Shown here piece after piece: positions 10,931-23,392 of a stretch of DNA of 64,000 nt. The notes under the pieces were generated by a model. It searched no databases and had not been told where the DNA came from. It saw nothing but the letters and a program-made list of their open reading frames with translations. The stretch is from Adineta ricciae (taxonomy: Eukaryota; Rotifera; Eurotatoria; Adinetida; Adinetidae), in assembly GCA_905250025.1 (NCBI GenBank), contig CAJNOJ010000161.1, positions 179,972 through 243,971 on the forward strand, read 5' to 3'. The translations under genes were made by a program, and so were the position numbers. Numbering within the stretch: the first letter of the stretch is position 1; each line of letters begins with the position of its first letter.

Positions 10931-11704
10931 ATGTCTCAAATAGCTAAAGAGTCAATCTCGACTAAACTAATACGCTCCCAATCGGCCATTCAGTTTGTCA
11001 AAAGAAAAAAAGTCAAACAGCAACAACAACGAATGGAGATAACTGCTGGCAAACGTGTCAGTATCGCTAAATACATTGCCGAACAGCGTAGCAAAGCTCG
11101 GGATATTGTCCTTTGCATACAACGAAAGAACATCAAACTTGTTGCCATCGATTTCGACAATACACTACTATCTATCCATACGAGTGGATATTACCAAGGG
11201 ACAGTCGACAATTTAATTGAATATATCCGTTCGACGTTTTATTATTTCATTCAAGAGATACTTAATTCATCTGCATTCGGTCAAACACTTCACATTTGTA
11301 TAGTGACCTTTTCATCCCAAGAACAATTGATACGTCAATTACTTGAATTGGCATTCAAAACACCGTGAGTTTATATTTGACCTGATTTGTGACGAAAGAT
11401 CAATTCTATTTGTCGTTCTAGAAAGACCGATCGGATTATCATTCGAGGAAATACACCGAAATTCTTGTCAAGTACGAATGACGAAGGTTTCCTCGGCAAA
11501 CAATCACATTTATCGTCTGTCGTCACAGAATTAGCAACACAACGGAAGAAAACAATCAAACCACATGAAATTCTCCTGTTAGATGATGACGTACAAAATA
11601 TTCTCATTGCAGAAAAGTTTGGACATAAAGTTTTGGAGATTCGCGATGGAATCAACCTTGACATTTTGAAAGAATTTGCTTTTAATGTATTACCTGAATG
11701 TTAA
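10931..11704 (+). CDS. HAD-superfamily phosphatase-like protein
   Basis: Two exons (10931-11364 and 11422-11704) give 238 residues. All four HAD motifs are visible: motif I as DFDNTLL near residue 75, motif II as IVTFSS near 120, a candidate motif III Lys in GKQSHLSS, and motif IV as ILLLDDDVQNI near 203. The N-terminal 60 residues are basic and Gln-rich and lie outside the catalytic fold. There is no large cap insertion, so it is a small capless-type HAD enzyme acting in the cytosol or nucleus; no signal peptide is seen. Substrate (protein, sugar or nucleotide phosphate) cannot be inferred. Gene symbol not assigned because several unrelated HAD proteins share this layout. Confidence 0.7.
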
Positions 11705-12734
11705 CAAATCTTGAGATCTTTCTAAGAATTTGAATAGTCAATCAATTGAAATGTTTTATCAGAGTTTCTTCTTAATTAAATTAACCGAAACTGCCAGAAC
11801 TAATATTCATCAAAACAAAAACGAACACAATCACAAGATTGATCGAGTTCTGGAGAAAAGACGACAATTCTCTCCCAGAGATTTCTTCAAAATCAACTCA
11901 TTTCAATGTAAATTGATCTCAAACTTATCTATGATGATTTCAAGAATAAATTCACTGGGAGTATCAAATCGTTGGCTCATCCTAATACACTATCAAACGC
12001 TGATTTGTAATCCTATATTTATAATTCCCTTGTCAATAGAACGGAGAATGGAGTAAGAGTAACGTTTTTTGAAATGAGATAGAATCACAAAAAATCTCGT
12101 GATGAATTCGATTACTCATCGATAGTCATATTTTCACCTATTTCATCGTCCGATAAAGACGAGCGAGTTGTTTTCGTTCGTATCGTGCAAAACCGATGAA
12201 TCAAATTCCCGATTTACATTTTCTCTCTTCTACGAAAGGTAGCAAGAAAAAAGAGCGATTCGATTCGTACACAGAAGTGAAGTGCTTCGTTACCTTTTTT
12301 CATCTAACGTAATAATCGACGTGTTGATTCATTTGCCCCACCTCAATTTCTTCTTTTTTTGTGCATTTCAATAGAACATTTAATCGTCTTTGTTATATCA
12401 CCTGCACACACGTATGTATGCTTATTGGTAACGTCTATTTGAACATCTCGCAATTGAATAGTTTGTCTCTGACTATGTTGAAATGAGCGCCATCTAGGTC
12501 GTTCTCTTGTTCGATTGGTAATCATTATTGAGAACAACAAACAAACAAATAAATAACAGTTGACTCAGTCTCGTATCATCGGTGATAGAAGAAAAAGAAG
12601 AATAGTGATTATTCGTTCGTTCGATCGATCGCGATCGAACTGAGTTGACTCAAAGAATAATTTTATAAAAATATTTTTAAAAAAGTAAAAGCAAAGACTG
12701 ACGACATTTATTGCTCTGTTTTTTAGAACTAGCC
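11705..12734. other. Intergenic and 5' region of dynamin
   Basis: About 1 kb. Weak open frames at 11730-12056 (+) and 12343-12540 (-) have no supporting features. A splice acceptor (TTTTTTAG) ends at 12726, 8 nt before the dynamin ATG, so the dynamin 5' leader is probably joined here by cis- or trans-splicing. Confidence 0.5.
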
Positions 12735-15700
12735 ATGGCGACTCATGCAGGAAATCCAAGTAAATATTGAAATTCATTGCACAACTAATCCACAACTCTT
12801 CGAACATTGTTTAGATATGGAATTGCTAATTCCAATGATCAATCAACTCCAACATATATTTACCGCAGTTAACGCAAGATTGACATTAACATTGCCACAA
12901 ATAGCAGTCGTTGGTGCTCAATCTGCTGGTAAAAGTTCTGTATTAGAAAATATTGTTGGACGGTAAAGCGAACTACTTGTTTCTCCATCATATTTTGCTT
13001 TTGTTCTGCAGAGATTTTCTTCCTCGCGGTGGAAATATGGTTACAAAACGACCGCTTGTATTACAATTGATAACATCGCAGGGACAAGGTAGATAAGAGA
13101 AGAAATGATCGAATTTAATCGCTTTGTTCTACTCCGATTAGAATATGCTGTGTTTGGACATAAACCACAGCAAAGATTTATCAACTATGCTGATGTACGA
13201 GCTGAAATTGAAAATGATACAAAAGCTGTTGTACGAGACGATATGGGAGTATCGAACATACCGATTAACCTAACAATTTACTCACCACATGGTAATGAGT
13301 GACAATACTAGCTCTAATTTGATGCACATTTCAAATTTCGAATTTTAGTTGTTAATCTGACCCTGGTCGATTTACCAGGCATGGTGAAAGTTCCATCGCA
13401 GGGTCAACCGCCTGATATTGTGAAAAAGATCGATGATATCATCATAGAATACATAAGCAATGAAAATTGTCTTATTCTCGCTGTAACACCTGCAAATATT
13501 GATATTGTCACCTCAGATGCTCTAGTTATGGCACGTAGTCGAGATCCAATGGGTAAACGTACCATTGGTGTTCTAACTAAACTCGATATGATGGGTAAAG
13601 GACATAATGCGCGTGACGTCCTTTTGAATAAAGTTGTCGTACTCGAACGGGGTAAACTTTAGTGAATAAGAGAATGACTCATCGAGTGGGAATGATTCAT
13701 TTAGGCTTTATTGGTGTTGTTCTTCGTGGTCAACGCCTTGATGAATATGGTCGAGCATCGAAAGAATTAGATATTCCCGGAGCACTAGAACATGAACGAC
13801 AGTTCTTTCAAAGTGAACCCGCATACCGGTAACAAAAGCTAGAAAGCGCTTTTTGTTTCCTTTATGAAAACGTTCGTCGTTTAGTGACATTGCTGATCGT
13901 ATGGGTGTACCGTTTTTACAACGTACGTTGAGCATACAATTAACTGAACATATTCTCAAATGTCTCCCTGATTTAAAACGAGAATTGACCGCACGTCATC
14001 GTGATCTCGCAAAAGAAGTGGCAGAATATCGTGCAACAGCTATGTTTGACACTTCGTCAACCTCGGACACAAAAGCTCTCGTTGGGTAATGATCATTCAC
14101 ACATAAAATCTAAATAATCTCGTTCTTTCTTTGTTTTAGATTAACACATGAATTGCGCGAAGACTTCGATACAGCTTTACAAGGTACTCATCTGAAAGAA
14201 TCAGATCTAAAGACATTGACTGGTGGTGCACGTATTGCTAATATCTTTCGTGAACGTTTTCCATTCGAATTAGTTAAAGTAGGTTGTCACACATATCTGA
14301 AGTTGATGATTTTATCAAACGCTATTTAGACGGAATTACAAGACAAAGATATGCGCAACCAAACCGTAGTTGCGATTAAAAATATTCGTGGTTTTCGGTA
14401 AGATTCTTTCGTCTCGTGGATTCTTCACTATCCGTCTTCGTCCTTCAGATCGGGTTTGTTCACACCTGATGAAGCTTTCGAATATATTGTTCAAATGCAA
14501 ATCGCAAAATTCGAAGAACCCGTTATGAAATGCGTGGATATGGTCGTATCAGAATTGATGGCTATTATTCACGAAGCAACTAGTAAAGTAAGACCTTTTA
14601 CGTCTAAACCAACACTGTTTTCATTCCAATTATGAATAATTTTCTTTAAAGATGAAACGCTATCCATTATTACGACAATCTACTGAAGATTTATTAATTC
14701 AATACCTTCGTGAACGTGAAATTGCTACTAAACAAGCATGTTCAACTTATGTACAAACTCAGTTATCATATATCAATACGAATAATGAAGATTTCATTGG
14801 ATTTGCCGGGTAAATACGTTCGCTGTTTTTCCTCTTCATATATTAAATCTCGATGTCACAGTTTTGACCTTTATTTGACTCGGCATGCGTCTGTATAGTT
14901 ATTTACATTCATGTCATTTTGTAAAGATCAAACATGCACGCAAGTCGTTTTTGAAAAATACTGTCACTGATAAATTATATCGTGGCTAATAAACATAAGG
15001 AAGAATGTTGATAGACACCAGATGTAGAATGTCATTTCTATGATTGAATAGAAAAATCAGTCAAGCGATAGTTGGGTGTAATAGTGCAAAGAGATGTGTG
15101 GAAGAAAAAGTTTTAAGAATAGGAGACGAATTTGAATGATATTGAATGTTCATTTTGATTTCAGTGCGGAAAAATCAGTCGCTGCTGGTGAAGCCAAGCG
15201 AACTGTTACAAATCAGGTAAAATTCTCTTCATTAGTTTTTCCTAATGTAATCTAATTATTCGATTTAGGTTATACGTAAAGGTTTTCTTCGTGTTCATAC
15301 TGGTGTGAAATTATTTCAAGCAAAAGACTACTTTTTTGTTCTCTCAACCGATAATCTATCTTGGTTTACAGACTCTGATGTATGATGTATGAAAGAATCA
15401 ATTGAATATTCGACTCTTCTGTTTTGAATAGGAAAAAGAAAAGAAATATATGTTACCGTTAGAAAATTTGAAGATTCGTGATGTCGAAGGTGGATTCATG
15501 GCTAAACGACCACAATTCGCAATATTCAATACTGATTCGAAGTACATTGATTTCCAGTAGTCATTTCCAATACATCATATTTCTTCTTTCAGAAATGTAT
15601 ATAAAGAACATAAAACTCTTGAATTATCCGTCGATAATACCGAAGAGCTCGACACATGGAAAGCCTCATTTTTACGTGCTGGTGTCTATCCTGAACGTGA

Positions 15701-17478
15701 ACAACCTCATGAAGACTCTCAAGTAAGATTAGCTAGGAATGTATGCATGACTTTTTCCTTGAATTGAAACGTTTTTCTAGTCTGCAGCTGAAGTCGGTCC
15801 TGTTGACCCACATATGGAACGGCAAGTAGAAACAATCAATAAATTAGTAACATCATATATGCAAATTATTGCTAAAATGACACGCGATTACATTCCGAAA
15901 ACAATTATGTTTCATATTGTTCAAAACGTTAGTTGAGAACTTCGCCGTCTGTTCGTTGTTTGATTTTGAGTACATTTTAGATACAAAAATTCGTTGCGAA
16001 AGAATTATTGGCTCATCTCTACGCACTCCCCGATCCAGTAAGAAATGATTCGAAATAGATTCAATGTACCTATTGTATATTTATTTGCAGAAATCATTGT
16101 TGCAAGAATCAGAAGAAGAACGACAACGACGAGAAGCGAAACTTGCAGAATTTGAAGCCATCAAGAGTGTATGTTGAATGTAATCGTATAGATGAGAGTT
16201 CATCTATAAGAGAATATTTTTAGGCGTTGACTATTATTGAAAACTTCCATATCAATGCACGCAAAGTAGCTGGCTCAGTTATGCCAGCTTCGGTATTAGC
16301 GGCAGGTTTTTCAAGTGCCTCCTCAGCTCCTACGAATAATTATGGAGCATCAAACTTTTCATCGAACTCTCTGGACACATCCTATTTTCAATCGTCATTT
16401 GCAACGTATGTAAAACAAATAATACATACAATACAATCTTGAACTTAACCAATTTGTTGTTTAGAAATCGTCCGCCCAGTCCGAATCCATCACGCAAACA
16501 ACCGGCACCACCTAATCCAACGCCTACAGCATTTTCATCACGTGAACCACCACCGCCTCCACTTCGTCCGAGTCCGATACCAAGTGGATTTGGTAGTAAT
16601 TCTTCAACATTACCAGCACCAATCATGCCTCAGTAAGTTTCTTTCTATCAGCCTTGTCTGTTGTTTTCCTTGTATCGTACGTACATGTTTCTGTGTATGA
16701 CTGAGTTTTATATTTCTCCCACCTTCCTATCAGGCCCACGTCATTACATAAATTACAAGCAACGCCATCATCGTCTAATAACTTATTCTCGGAATTAAAT
16801 GATAAATTGGCAAGACAAGTAGCGTGAGTGTCACCGGGCTAGGCTATAATATTGACTATGAGCGATTGTAAAAGCTAGTCATGCTAATCATCCTTAATTT
16901 CTGCTCATCTAATTTTCTTTTTTCAATTTTGTTTGATGTTGTTTCGTAAATATCGAATCTTCTATAGACGGGCTCAGTCATCATCGATGAACTCATCTTC
17001 ATCGCAATCATCATCTAACATGTTTCACGGATTAGATCCGTTTGCTACACCTACATCACAGTACCAAAATGGTACATCCAACCCTCCCGTACCAGCGTAA
17101 GTGTCGATTGAACCAATAAAATTCACCGCTCGCTATGAACTAATCATACTTTGCACGGATTGATTTTTCTCTTTTACTAATTTGCATGTGTTCGCTTCTA
17201 CTAACAAAATGCCTAGTATGCCAATGCTTCTCTTCTTTTTACAGACCGGTTATGAATCAGCAAGGCAGAGCAAGCCCACAACCTGGGGGCTTGCCACCGC
17301 CTATTTCGCCGATGTAAGTCATTGCAACCGTTGTCTGTGTTCATAAAAATGCTTTCTTTTTGTCATCGAATCTGTGAGAAAATACTCACTCATGTTTTTC
17401 GTTGTTTGTTCTAGTCGACCAACACCATCCATTCCACCACGACCATTCGAGCGTCCACCAGTTCCACAACGAAATTAG
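12735..17478 (+). CDS. Classical dynamin GTPase
   Basis: A large GTPase that wraps and cuts the necks of endocytic vesicles. The start at 12735 is chosen because a 55-nt intron (12760-12814) then gives [21 protein letters not shown], matching the usual dynamin N-terminus; the downstream in-frame Met at 12745 would read through that intron. GTPase motifs are visible: P-loop GAQSAGKSS, switch I within [16 protein letters not shown] and TKLD. The stalk follows, then a PH domain ([11 protein letters not shown]...[12 protein letters not shown]), the GED ([18 protein letters not shown]...[13 protein letters not shown]) and a long Pro/Ser-rich tail spread over several exons with PPPPLRPSP and [15 protein letters not shown], typical SH3-binding sites. 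All five dynamin regions are present, which separates it from mitochondrial Drp1-type proteins. About 17 short introns; some tail exons could be alternatively spliced. Confidence 0.93.
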
Positions 17479-18441
17479 ATCTGACTCATCTTCAGCAAAC
17501 ATGTTATAACCATCGCTTTTCTTTGTTTCTCACACTATTATCACCTGTTTTCTTTGTGTATAGAAGATCTTCTCTCGTGCGTGTTTGAATATTCATCTAG
17601 ATGCAATTATCTCATTATAGAACTCTCAATTATAATATACATATATATATTTTATTCTTGACCGTTGCACAGCATACTATCCTTATTTTTTTTTGCCATT
17701 GTGGTCTATTGACTGTAAATTTTTTGTGTTCCGGTTATCGAAACAAGAAATATCAAAGAAGAAAATGTGTTCCGTTTCATAGTTTGTGCAACCAAAATAA
17801 ATGAGTAGAGTCTTTCCCTTCAATGTTTCTTCTGTTATCTAGACATTTACGTAATTGATGTTGTAGGTTTTGTGTATAAATTTGTGTATAATTGTATCTC
17901 GTACTTCTCGAACAGTGTCGATGTCCATTAAGAATATCATTTTATTTATTGAATTCTTTTCCAACATATTCATACAATTTGTAGAAAACGAAAACATCAG
18001 ATCAACCTGCCGTCTATTCATCTTCTCATATCATTGTTCTTGTTTGCGTAACTTATCGCTATTTTTCCATTTTTAACACAGATATTATACACTGCCTTTA
18101 CTCATCATCCGTAATGTCACTGTATGTAGATTGCTCTTCTTCTTCTTCTTCTTCTTCTTGATTGAATTCATTTGTAGCCCTTTTTCATACCTCTACACAG
18201 CCTTGCGCGTTCATTTTTCTCTTTAATAAAAAAAAACATTCGTGATCCTTTCGATTTTCCTTTGTTTTAATCTCGAGTCGAAGGATAGTCAATGGTTAAT
18301 AACTTCCGAATAGATTTTCGTGCTTAGAAAGTTATGTCAAATTTGATTCGAAGAAAAAAAATACTAAATACGCATCTTTTTCAATACTTGTAGATTTGCG
18401 CAATCGATGGTTAACATGTGATTATTTCTATTCGTCTTATC
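17479..18441. other. Dynamin 3' flank and intergenic spacer
   Basis: No gene seen. Candidate AATAAA poly(A) signals lie near 17795 and 18226. Short open frames on both strands are not convincing. Confidence 0.5.
18135..18159. repeat. (CTT)n microsatellite
   Basis: Eight or so tandem CTT units in the dynamin 3' region. Confidence 0.9.
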
Positions 18442-20438
18442 ATGTGGTAAGTCGCATATTTCTGACGACTGATTCATAGTCTCACGTATTTCGTGCTGTG
18501 TTCTTGATAAACATCCATCGTGCCTTGAAACGAACTGTTCATCTGACAAGAATTTTCTTTTGTTTCTCAGGCCATCGCGTTTTAAGCAATACTCCGTTGT
18601 TGAACAACAACAAGATACTGATCATCATGAAAATGATACCAATTTAGCATTTACAATTCCTCGAGAGTTCATCACTCGACAAGATTTAACATCCGGTTCT
18701 TTATTTCACGGTAGAAACTTGCTTCGAACTACTAAATGAAAAACTTTGTCTATTGCTGTTCGTCGTAGGTGGTATTGATAGTCCATCGATCAATGCAATT
18801 GATCCTGTACTGAAACAACCTGTGCATATAACGAAATATCTGTGTTTAAAATCAAAAACAAGCACTCAACAGTATATAAATCATTTATATGAACGCATTC
18901 TTCTCACCAGTCATTTATCACATCCGAATGTTCGTCGAATTCTATCTTGGTATATTGCTGATGCTTGTCTTTATTCAATAACTGCCCTCATCCAAGGTAC
19001 TTTACGTCATGCAATTCAATCCGAAACATTTTCACTGGAACGAATTGCTCGTTTGTCATCCCAAATCATCAACGGAACGATCTACTTACAATCCAAAGGT
19101 CTTTGTCCGTTGACACCATGGTAAATTGTCATTCTTTCGATATAATCTTCAAACAATTCTCATTTAGGTATACGACAAACATTGAATTGACGCGTGATGA
19201 TCGAATACTCTTGTGTTCGCCAACGATATCGACAACTAAATTAAATGGTGGCATTGTTCATCATCATCATCTCTGGAGACATGCACCAGAAAGTTTAATT
19301 CGAATGATAATTGAGAGCGAATCTCATGTCAAGTAAGTTTTCTTGAAAAACAATGTTAATTTCGTCCTTGATGATAGTCTCAAAAGTATTTTCTATTTTT
19401 CGTCGCAACTCAAGGAGATTTCTTTTTTGCACAAATAGCACCAGTGACTCCAGGCAAAAAATAACATTACACATGAAGTACTAATACAAAAGACTTGTTC
19501 ATTTATTTGTATTTTTCTAAACAAAAGTCAACGAGACACTCCGAGATGATGTAGCATGAAAACAAACACTTGTTCGAATTCATCAAGGATAGTTTTGGAA
19601 CAAATAGATTAAACATAACGTGCTAAGCATTTCTCGGAAACTTTCGTTGAATATGACTAGACGACGCCTACACATGAATCTTCATGGCACGACCGGATGT
19701 CAACAGTCGCTTACGCACTTCCGAATTACCAACCTTCTCACCATTTCTTCTCTCTTTTTTTTCAGTATCGGATCGTTTGATAATTCCAAAGAAGATGTTT
19801 GGTCAATTGCTTGCATCATGGTGGAAATGATGATCAATACGATCCTATTTCGTCCGCCAAATGATGGTCCTGCATTACAATTACTTTGTATTGTACAATT
19901 TGTTGGTGGTTTAACAACATCATTAATTGATTGTTTTCCAGCACATGTCAAACAGTTATTTTCAAATATAAGATGTGATAGTCATCAACAACGCTTAAAT
20001 CGGTTATTGAGACAGATATTTCATCAATATGCCAATCATGTGAATGATTATAGTCGAAAAGATCATCTCTACGATTTATTAAAACAAATGTTTCAATTTC
20101 AATCGGATAAACGTCTTGATTTGCAATCCCTGATCACCCATCCATTCTATGCATTCTGTTCGTCAAACATGTGTTTGAATAAACCACGATTGAACATTCT
20201 CAAAGTCCAAATCCCGTCAATCCGAATCGATGATCTTGTTCATTTGTGTACAAAACTTCACTTAGAACAATCTCGATGGATATTAACACTGAAAGAACGC
20301 TGTCTACTCGAATTGATTTTGCATATCGATAATTTCAATCAATTGAATTTCTCTCAATTAGGCTTAAGTCAACCTTTACTAAACGAACTTCAAAGACTTG
20401 TCTACTTTTTAACGGGTAATCAATCAATCAATGTATAG
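18442..20438 (+). CDS. NLK/MAPK-like pseudokinase
   Basis: Five exons (18442-18446, 18571-18710, 18769-19120, 19168-19332, 19766-20438) give 444 residues in one frame. The fold is recognisable: the N-lobe with ERILLTSHLSHPNVRRIL (alpha-C and beta-4 region), ARLSSQIINGTIYLQSKGL (alpha-E), an APESL remnant of the APE motif, EDVWSIACIMVEMM (the DxWSxGC region) and DLLKQMFQFQSDKRLDLQSLITHPFY, the MAPK-type C-terminal motif. But the catalytic residues are gone: the beta-3 site reads VHITKY instead of VALKKM, the HRD loop is replaced by CPLTPWYTTNIEL, and DFG by CSPT. The glycine loop is also absent. It most resembles Nemo-like kinase among MAPKs. It probably serves as a scaffold or allosteric partner. 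The start (a 5-nt first exon, MW|P) is inferred. The last intron (about 430 nt) is unusually long for this window. Confidence 0.7.
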
Positions 20439-20829
20439 TTTTCTTTCCTTCCTGTCAAATTCTTCTCATTCCATCATCTATAACATAACATGTAAATGTG
20501 TAATATTCAATTATATATATTCATAAGCAACGAATCTAACAGTTAGTTTTTTTATTGTGAGAAGAACATTTTCTGTGTTTATTGAATGATAAAAAAAGAG
20601 ATAGTTTGGTGCTTCTTCTTTCTTTCCTCATGCGTTTTCTTATATATATATATAATATGTATTTTTATTTCATGTATACTCTAGTTTTATTTCTTATTGT
20701 GAAAACGGGTCGGTACAGCTCTCCAGGAGCAAAACACAGATAATCATGATTTTATTTTCTTGTTTTTAGATATGAACAGTTAAAATTCATTCCGCATCGT
20801 CGTATCCTCTTTCACTCGACTCGTCCAAC
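20439..20829. other. Intergenic
   Basis: Short A/T-rich spacer with TA-repeat tracts near 20515 and 20643-20656. A splice acceptor ends at about 20769, 61 nt before the next ATG, and suggests a spliced leader or 5' UTR exon. Confidence 0.5.
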
Positions 20830-22509
20830 ATGAAGTTAATGTTTTTTCCGGTGACGATGATCGAAGAGTTCCCTCATATGTTACTTTACTATAACTTCAC
20901 TCGTAAACGCGACCGGTATTTTCTTTCACCATTCGAAGTCGAAATTTCCAAACACGGTTCGCAAAGAACAGTTTGTGAAATCATTCGTTCATCCGATTTT
21001 CTTTGTGGTCTGCTCGGTATCGATCGGCCAATGATGTTAAAACAAATAACTACGAACAACTCACCCAGTATTGTATCGACCGGTTCGATAACAAACGATG
21101 CAAGTCTCTCGTCATCAGATAGTCAAGAACAAACTAGTCGCCGTGCTTTGTCTTGTTCGACAGCAGCAGGAATTAATAATTCAACCGATCCATTATTGTC
21201 AATGATCGAAGAAAAGCTAGATTTCAAGCATAAATGTATGTTCTATTCAACTGGTCCAACATCGGATCTATGCGGTAAGACGCAGTTGTAGATGCATTTT
21301 ATGAGGAACTTCTTTTTCTCATAGTTTGCGCTTTGAATGTTGGTCATAATCCATCAGTTCTGTGTAATGCTATTGGTTATTCAAGTTTACAAATCGACGA
21401 AGACTCTCAGACAGACAAACCTGCGAGTGCAGACGATGAGAAGAAAAAATCACGTAACGTCAAAGCTCGTCATCAACATCGACAATATGTCCATCAATGG
21501 ATGTGCATTCGAGACATAATTGATGGTTTAATCACATGCAATCACATACTTAAAAGTAGAAATATTCATGAGATTCTTATTAAAATGGATCTCTGGTTAA
21601 AAGAACGAAATGAGCCCAAATCTGATAAACCATCGCTGACAAACATTCAACAAATCAAAGGCAAAGCACGACAATTGGTTTGGGATTTGATGGAAATAAA
21701 GTATAGCTCTGTACTCCTTCTTATCTAACTACTGACGTTTGTCTCTACACGTTTAGAAATGAAGTACGCTTCCCACGTCCGTCGCATGGTCGGATACCGA
21801 ACTTTCGTTATTGTGAATTAGCAGCTGAAAATGTCACTAGTTTAGAATGCTTTCATCGAGCACGTGTTATTAAAATCAATCCATCACTTGCTCAGGAACC
21901 GCTTCGTTACTTAGCATTGACTTATAACAAAGTTTTATTAACACCAACGCCAGCGCTCGGTTCGTTCATACTCTCTCACAAATCATCAATCAATTTCTCT
22001 TTTTCGTCCTTTTTCTAGAATCCGTACTTTTCTACAAGTTAGATCCAAAATTCCTACGTCGAAATCAATTGGAATGGGCAGCAACGAAAACCGGTGCTGC
22101 AGAGCTGGGCACTGCACTTCAACTCACAGCATTAAAGCAAATTCATGTCGATATCATTATCGTTGCATCAGTTGCTGTCAATCCAATCACTGGTGCACGT
22201 ATTGGCAAAGGTAAAGGCTACGCCGATCTCGAATACGGAATTATGTCTCAAATGGGTTGTGTGAATAAGAAAACGGTTGTTATAACAACATGTCATGAAA
22301 GTCAATTGATAAACGATTTACCGAATGAAATCATGGAAGAACATGACTTACCTGTTGACATTATTGTGACGCCGAAACGATATATTTACACCAAACGGTT
22401 ATTTCAACGTCCTGAACGCGTCTATTGGAATAAAATTGATTCAGATATGTTGACAAGCATTCCTGTTTTACAGGAATTGAAGCAATTAGAAGGACAAGAA
22501 ACAAAATAG
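20830..22509 (+). CDS. MTHFSD: Methenyltetrahydrofolate synthetase domain-containing protein with a long N-terminal extension
   Basis: Four exons (20830-21274, 21325-21700, 21757-21959, 22019-22509) join in frame to 504 residues. From about residue 262 the protein is clearly MTHFSD: KGKARQLVWDLMEIK, then VRFPRPSHGRIPNF, then a 5-formyl-THF cyclo-ligase-like fold with GARIGKGKGYADLEYGIM. In vertebrates this protein starts almost directly with that domain and ends with an RNA-binding RRM. Here there is no RRM; instead about 255 unrecognised residues precede the domain, starting MKLMFFPVTMIEEFPHMLL and including a Ser/Thr-rich low-complexity part and a basic stretch (KKKSRNVKARHQHRQ). The reading frame and consensus splice sites across 21274/21325 and 21700/21757 support one gene. 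The catalytic ability of MTHFSD is uncertain in any animal. Two fused genes remain possible. Confidence 0.75.
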
Positions 22510-23392
22510 TCAGATGAATAAATAAATAGAAGATAATAACAATAACGTACATATTCCTCGTTGTCTGATGATTAAAGTAAAAGCAAACGTTCGTCTCCTT
22601 ATTCCGGTTTCTCAAGCAATTTATTTTTCGAATGAACTTTTGTTGTTTCATTATTTTACTCTCTCTTTTATTGTTGTGACTTATGAAAAAAACACAAGAT
22701 AAAACATATTTTCATCTCATGTTGTTTTGTTTTGTTTTCATTGTTGTATTTAGACAGTTCTATGTAATAAATATTCGTATTTATTCGATTGTTTTCTGTT
22801 GTATTCGAATCTTTTCTTTTCATGTTCAACAACTCACTTGGCGCATTTAATTTCATCTATCAATGAGCGCAATTCCATTGCGAGATGCCATTTCGCGACT
22901 GAACTACTGATCAGTTGTTTGCGTAACTATGAAAGACACTGATTTATTTTTCTGACGAAGTCATTTCTTTTCCGACAACAATAGTTCACTCGATCTTCTT
23001 TAAATAGTGTAAAAAAAAACCTTGAAACTTTTTTATTAATTATATATTTATATCAGGATTGCATGTACTGTAAAGTTAACAACATCAATGTTCAATGTCG
23101 TTTGAATAATTCATGGAATTCTTGTAGTTAATTGAACAATTAGACATTGTTTAATACGAGAAGAAATTGAGAGAGAGAGAGAGAGAGAGAAAGAGAAAGA
23201 GAGAGAAGATTGTTGATTGTTACTACATTGCCGATGATTCTTCTACGATTCCTCACGACGTTAATCAAACATGTAGTTAAACGTAGAAAAAGAAAAAAAA
23301 ACGACAGTAGTTGTAGCGGCGACAACGACGAGAGACATATTTTTGCTTATTAACCATTCAACAGAATCTTCGAAGAACAAAACACCGCAATC
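22510..23392. other. Intergenic
   Basis: MTHFSD 3' flank (AATAAATAAATA near 22518) followed by the upstream region of the B-box gene. Open frames here are low-complexity and not supported. Confidence 0.5.
23167..23208. repeat. (GA)n microsatellite
   Basis: Nearly perfect GA repeat about 190 bp upstream of the B-box gene start; it could act as a GAGA-type promoter element, which is inference. Confidence 0.85.

Noticed and set aside
12745-12966. Start of dynamin at 12745
   Set aside because: That frame reads through an intron; the ATG at 12735 with an intron at 12760-12814 gives the normal N-terminus.
16330-16626. Glycine-rich minus-strand open frame
   Set aside because: It is the antisense shadow of the dynamin proline-rich tail.
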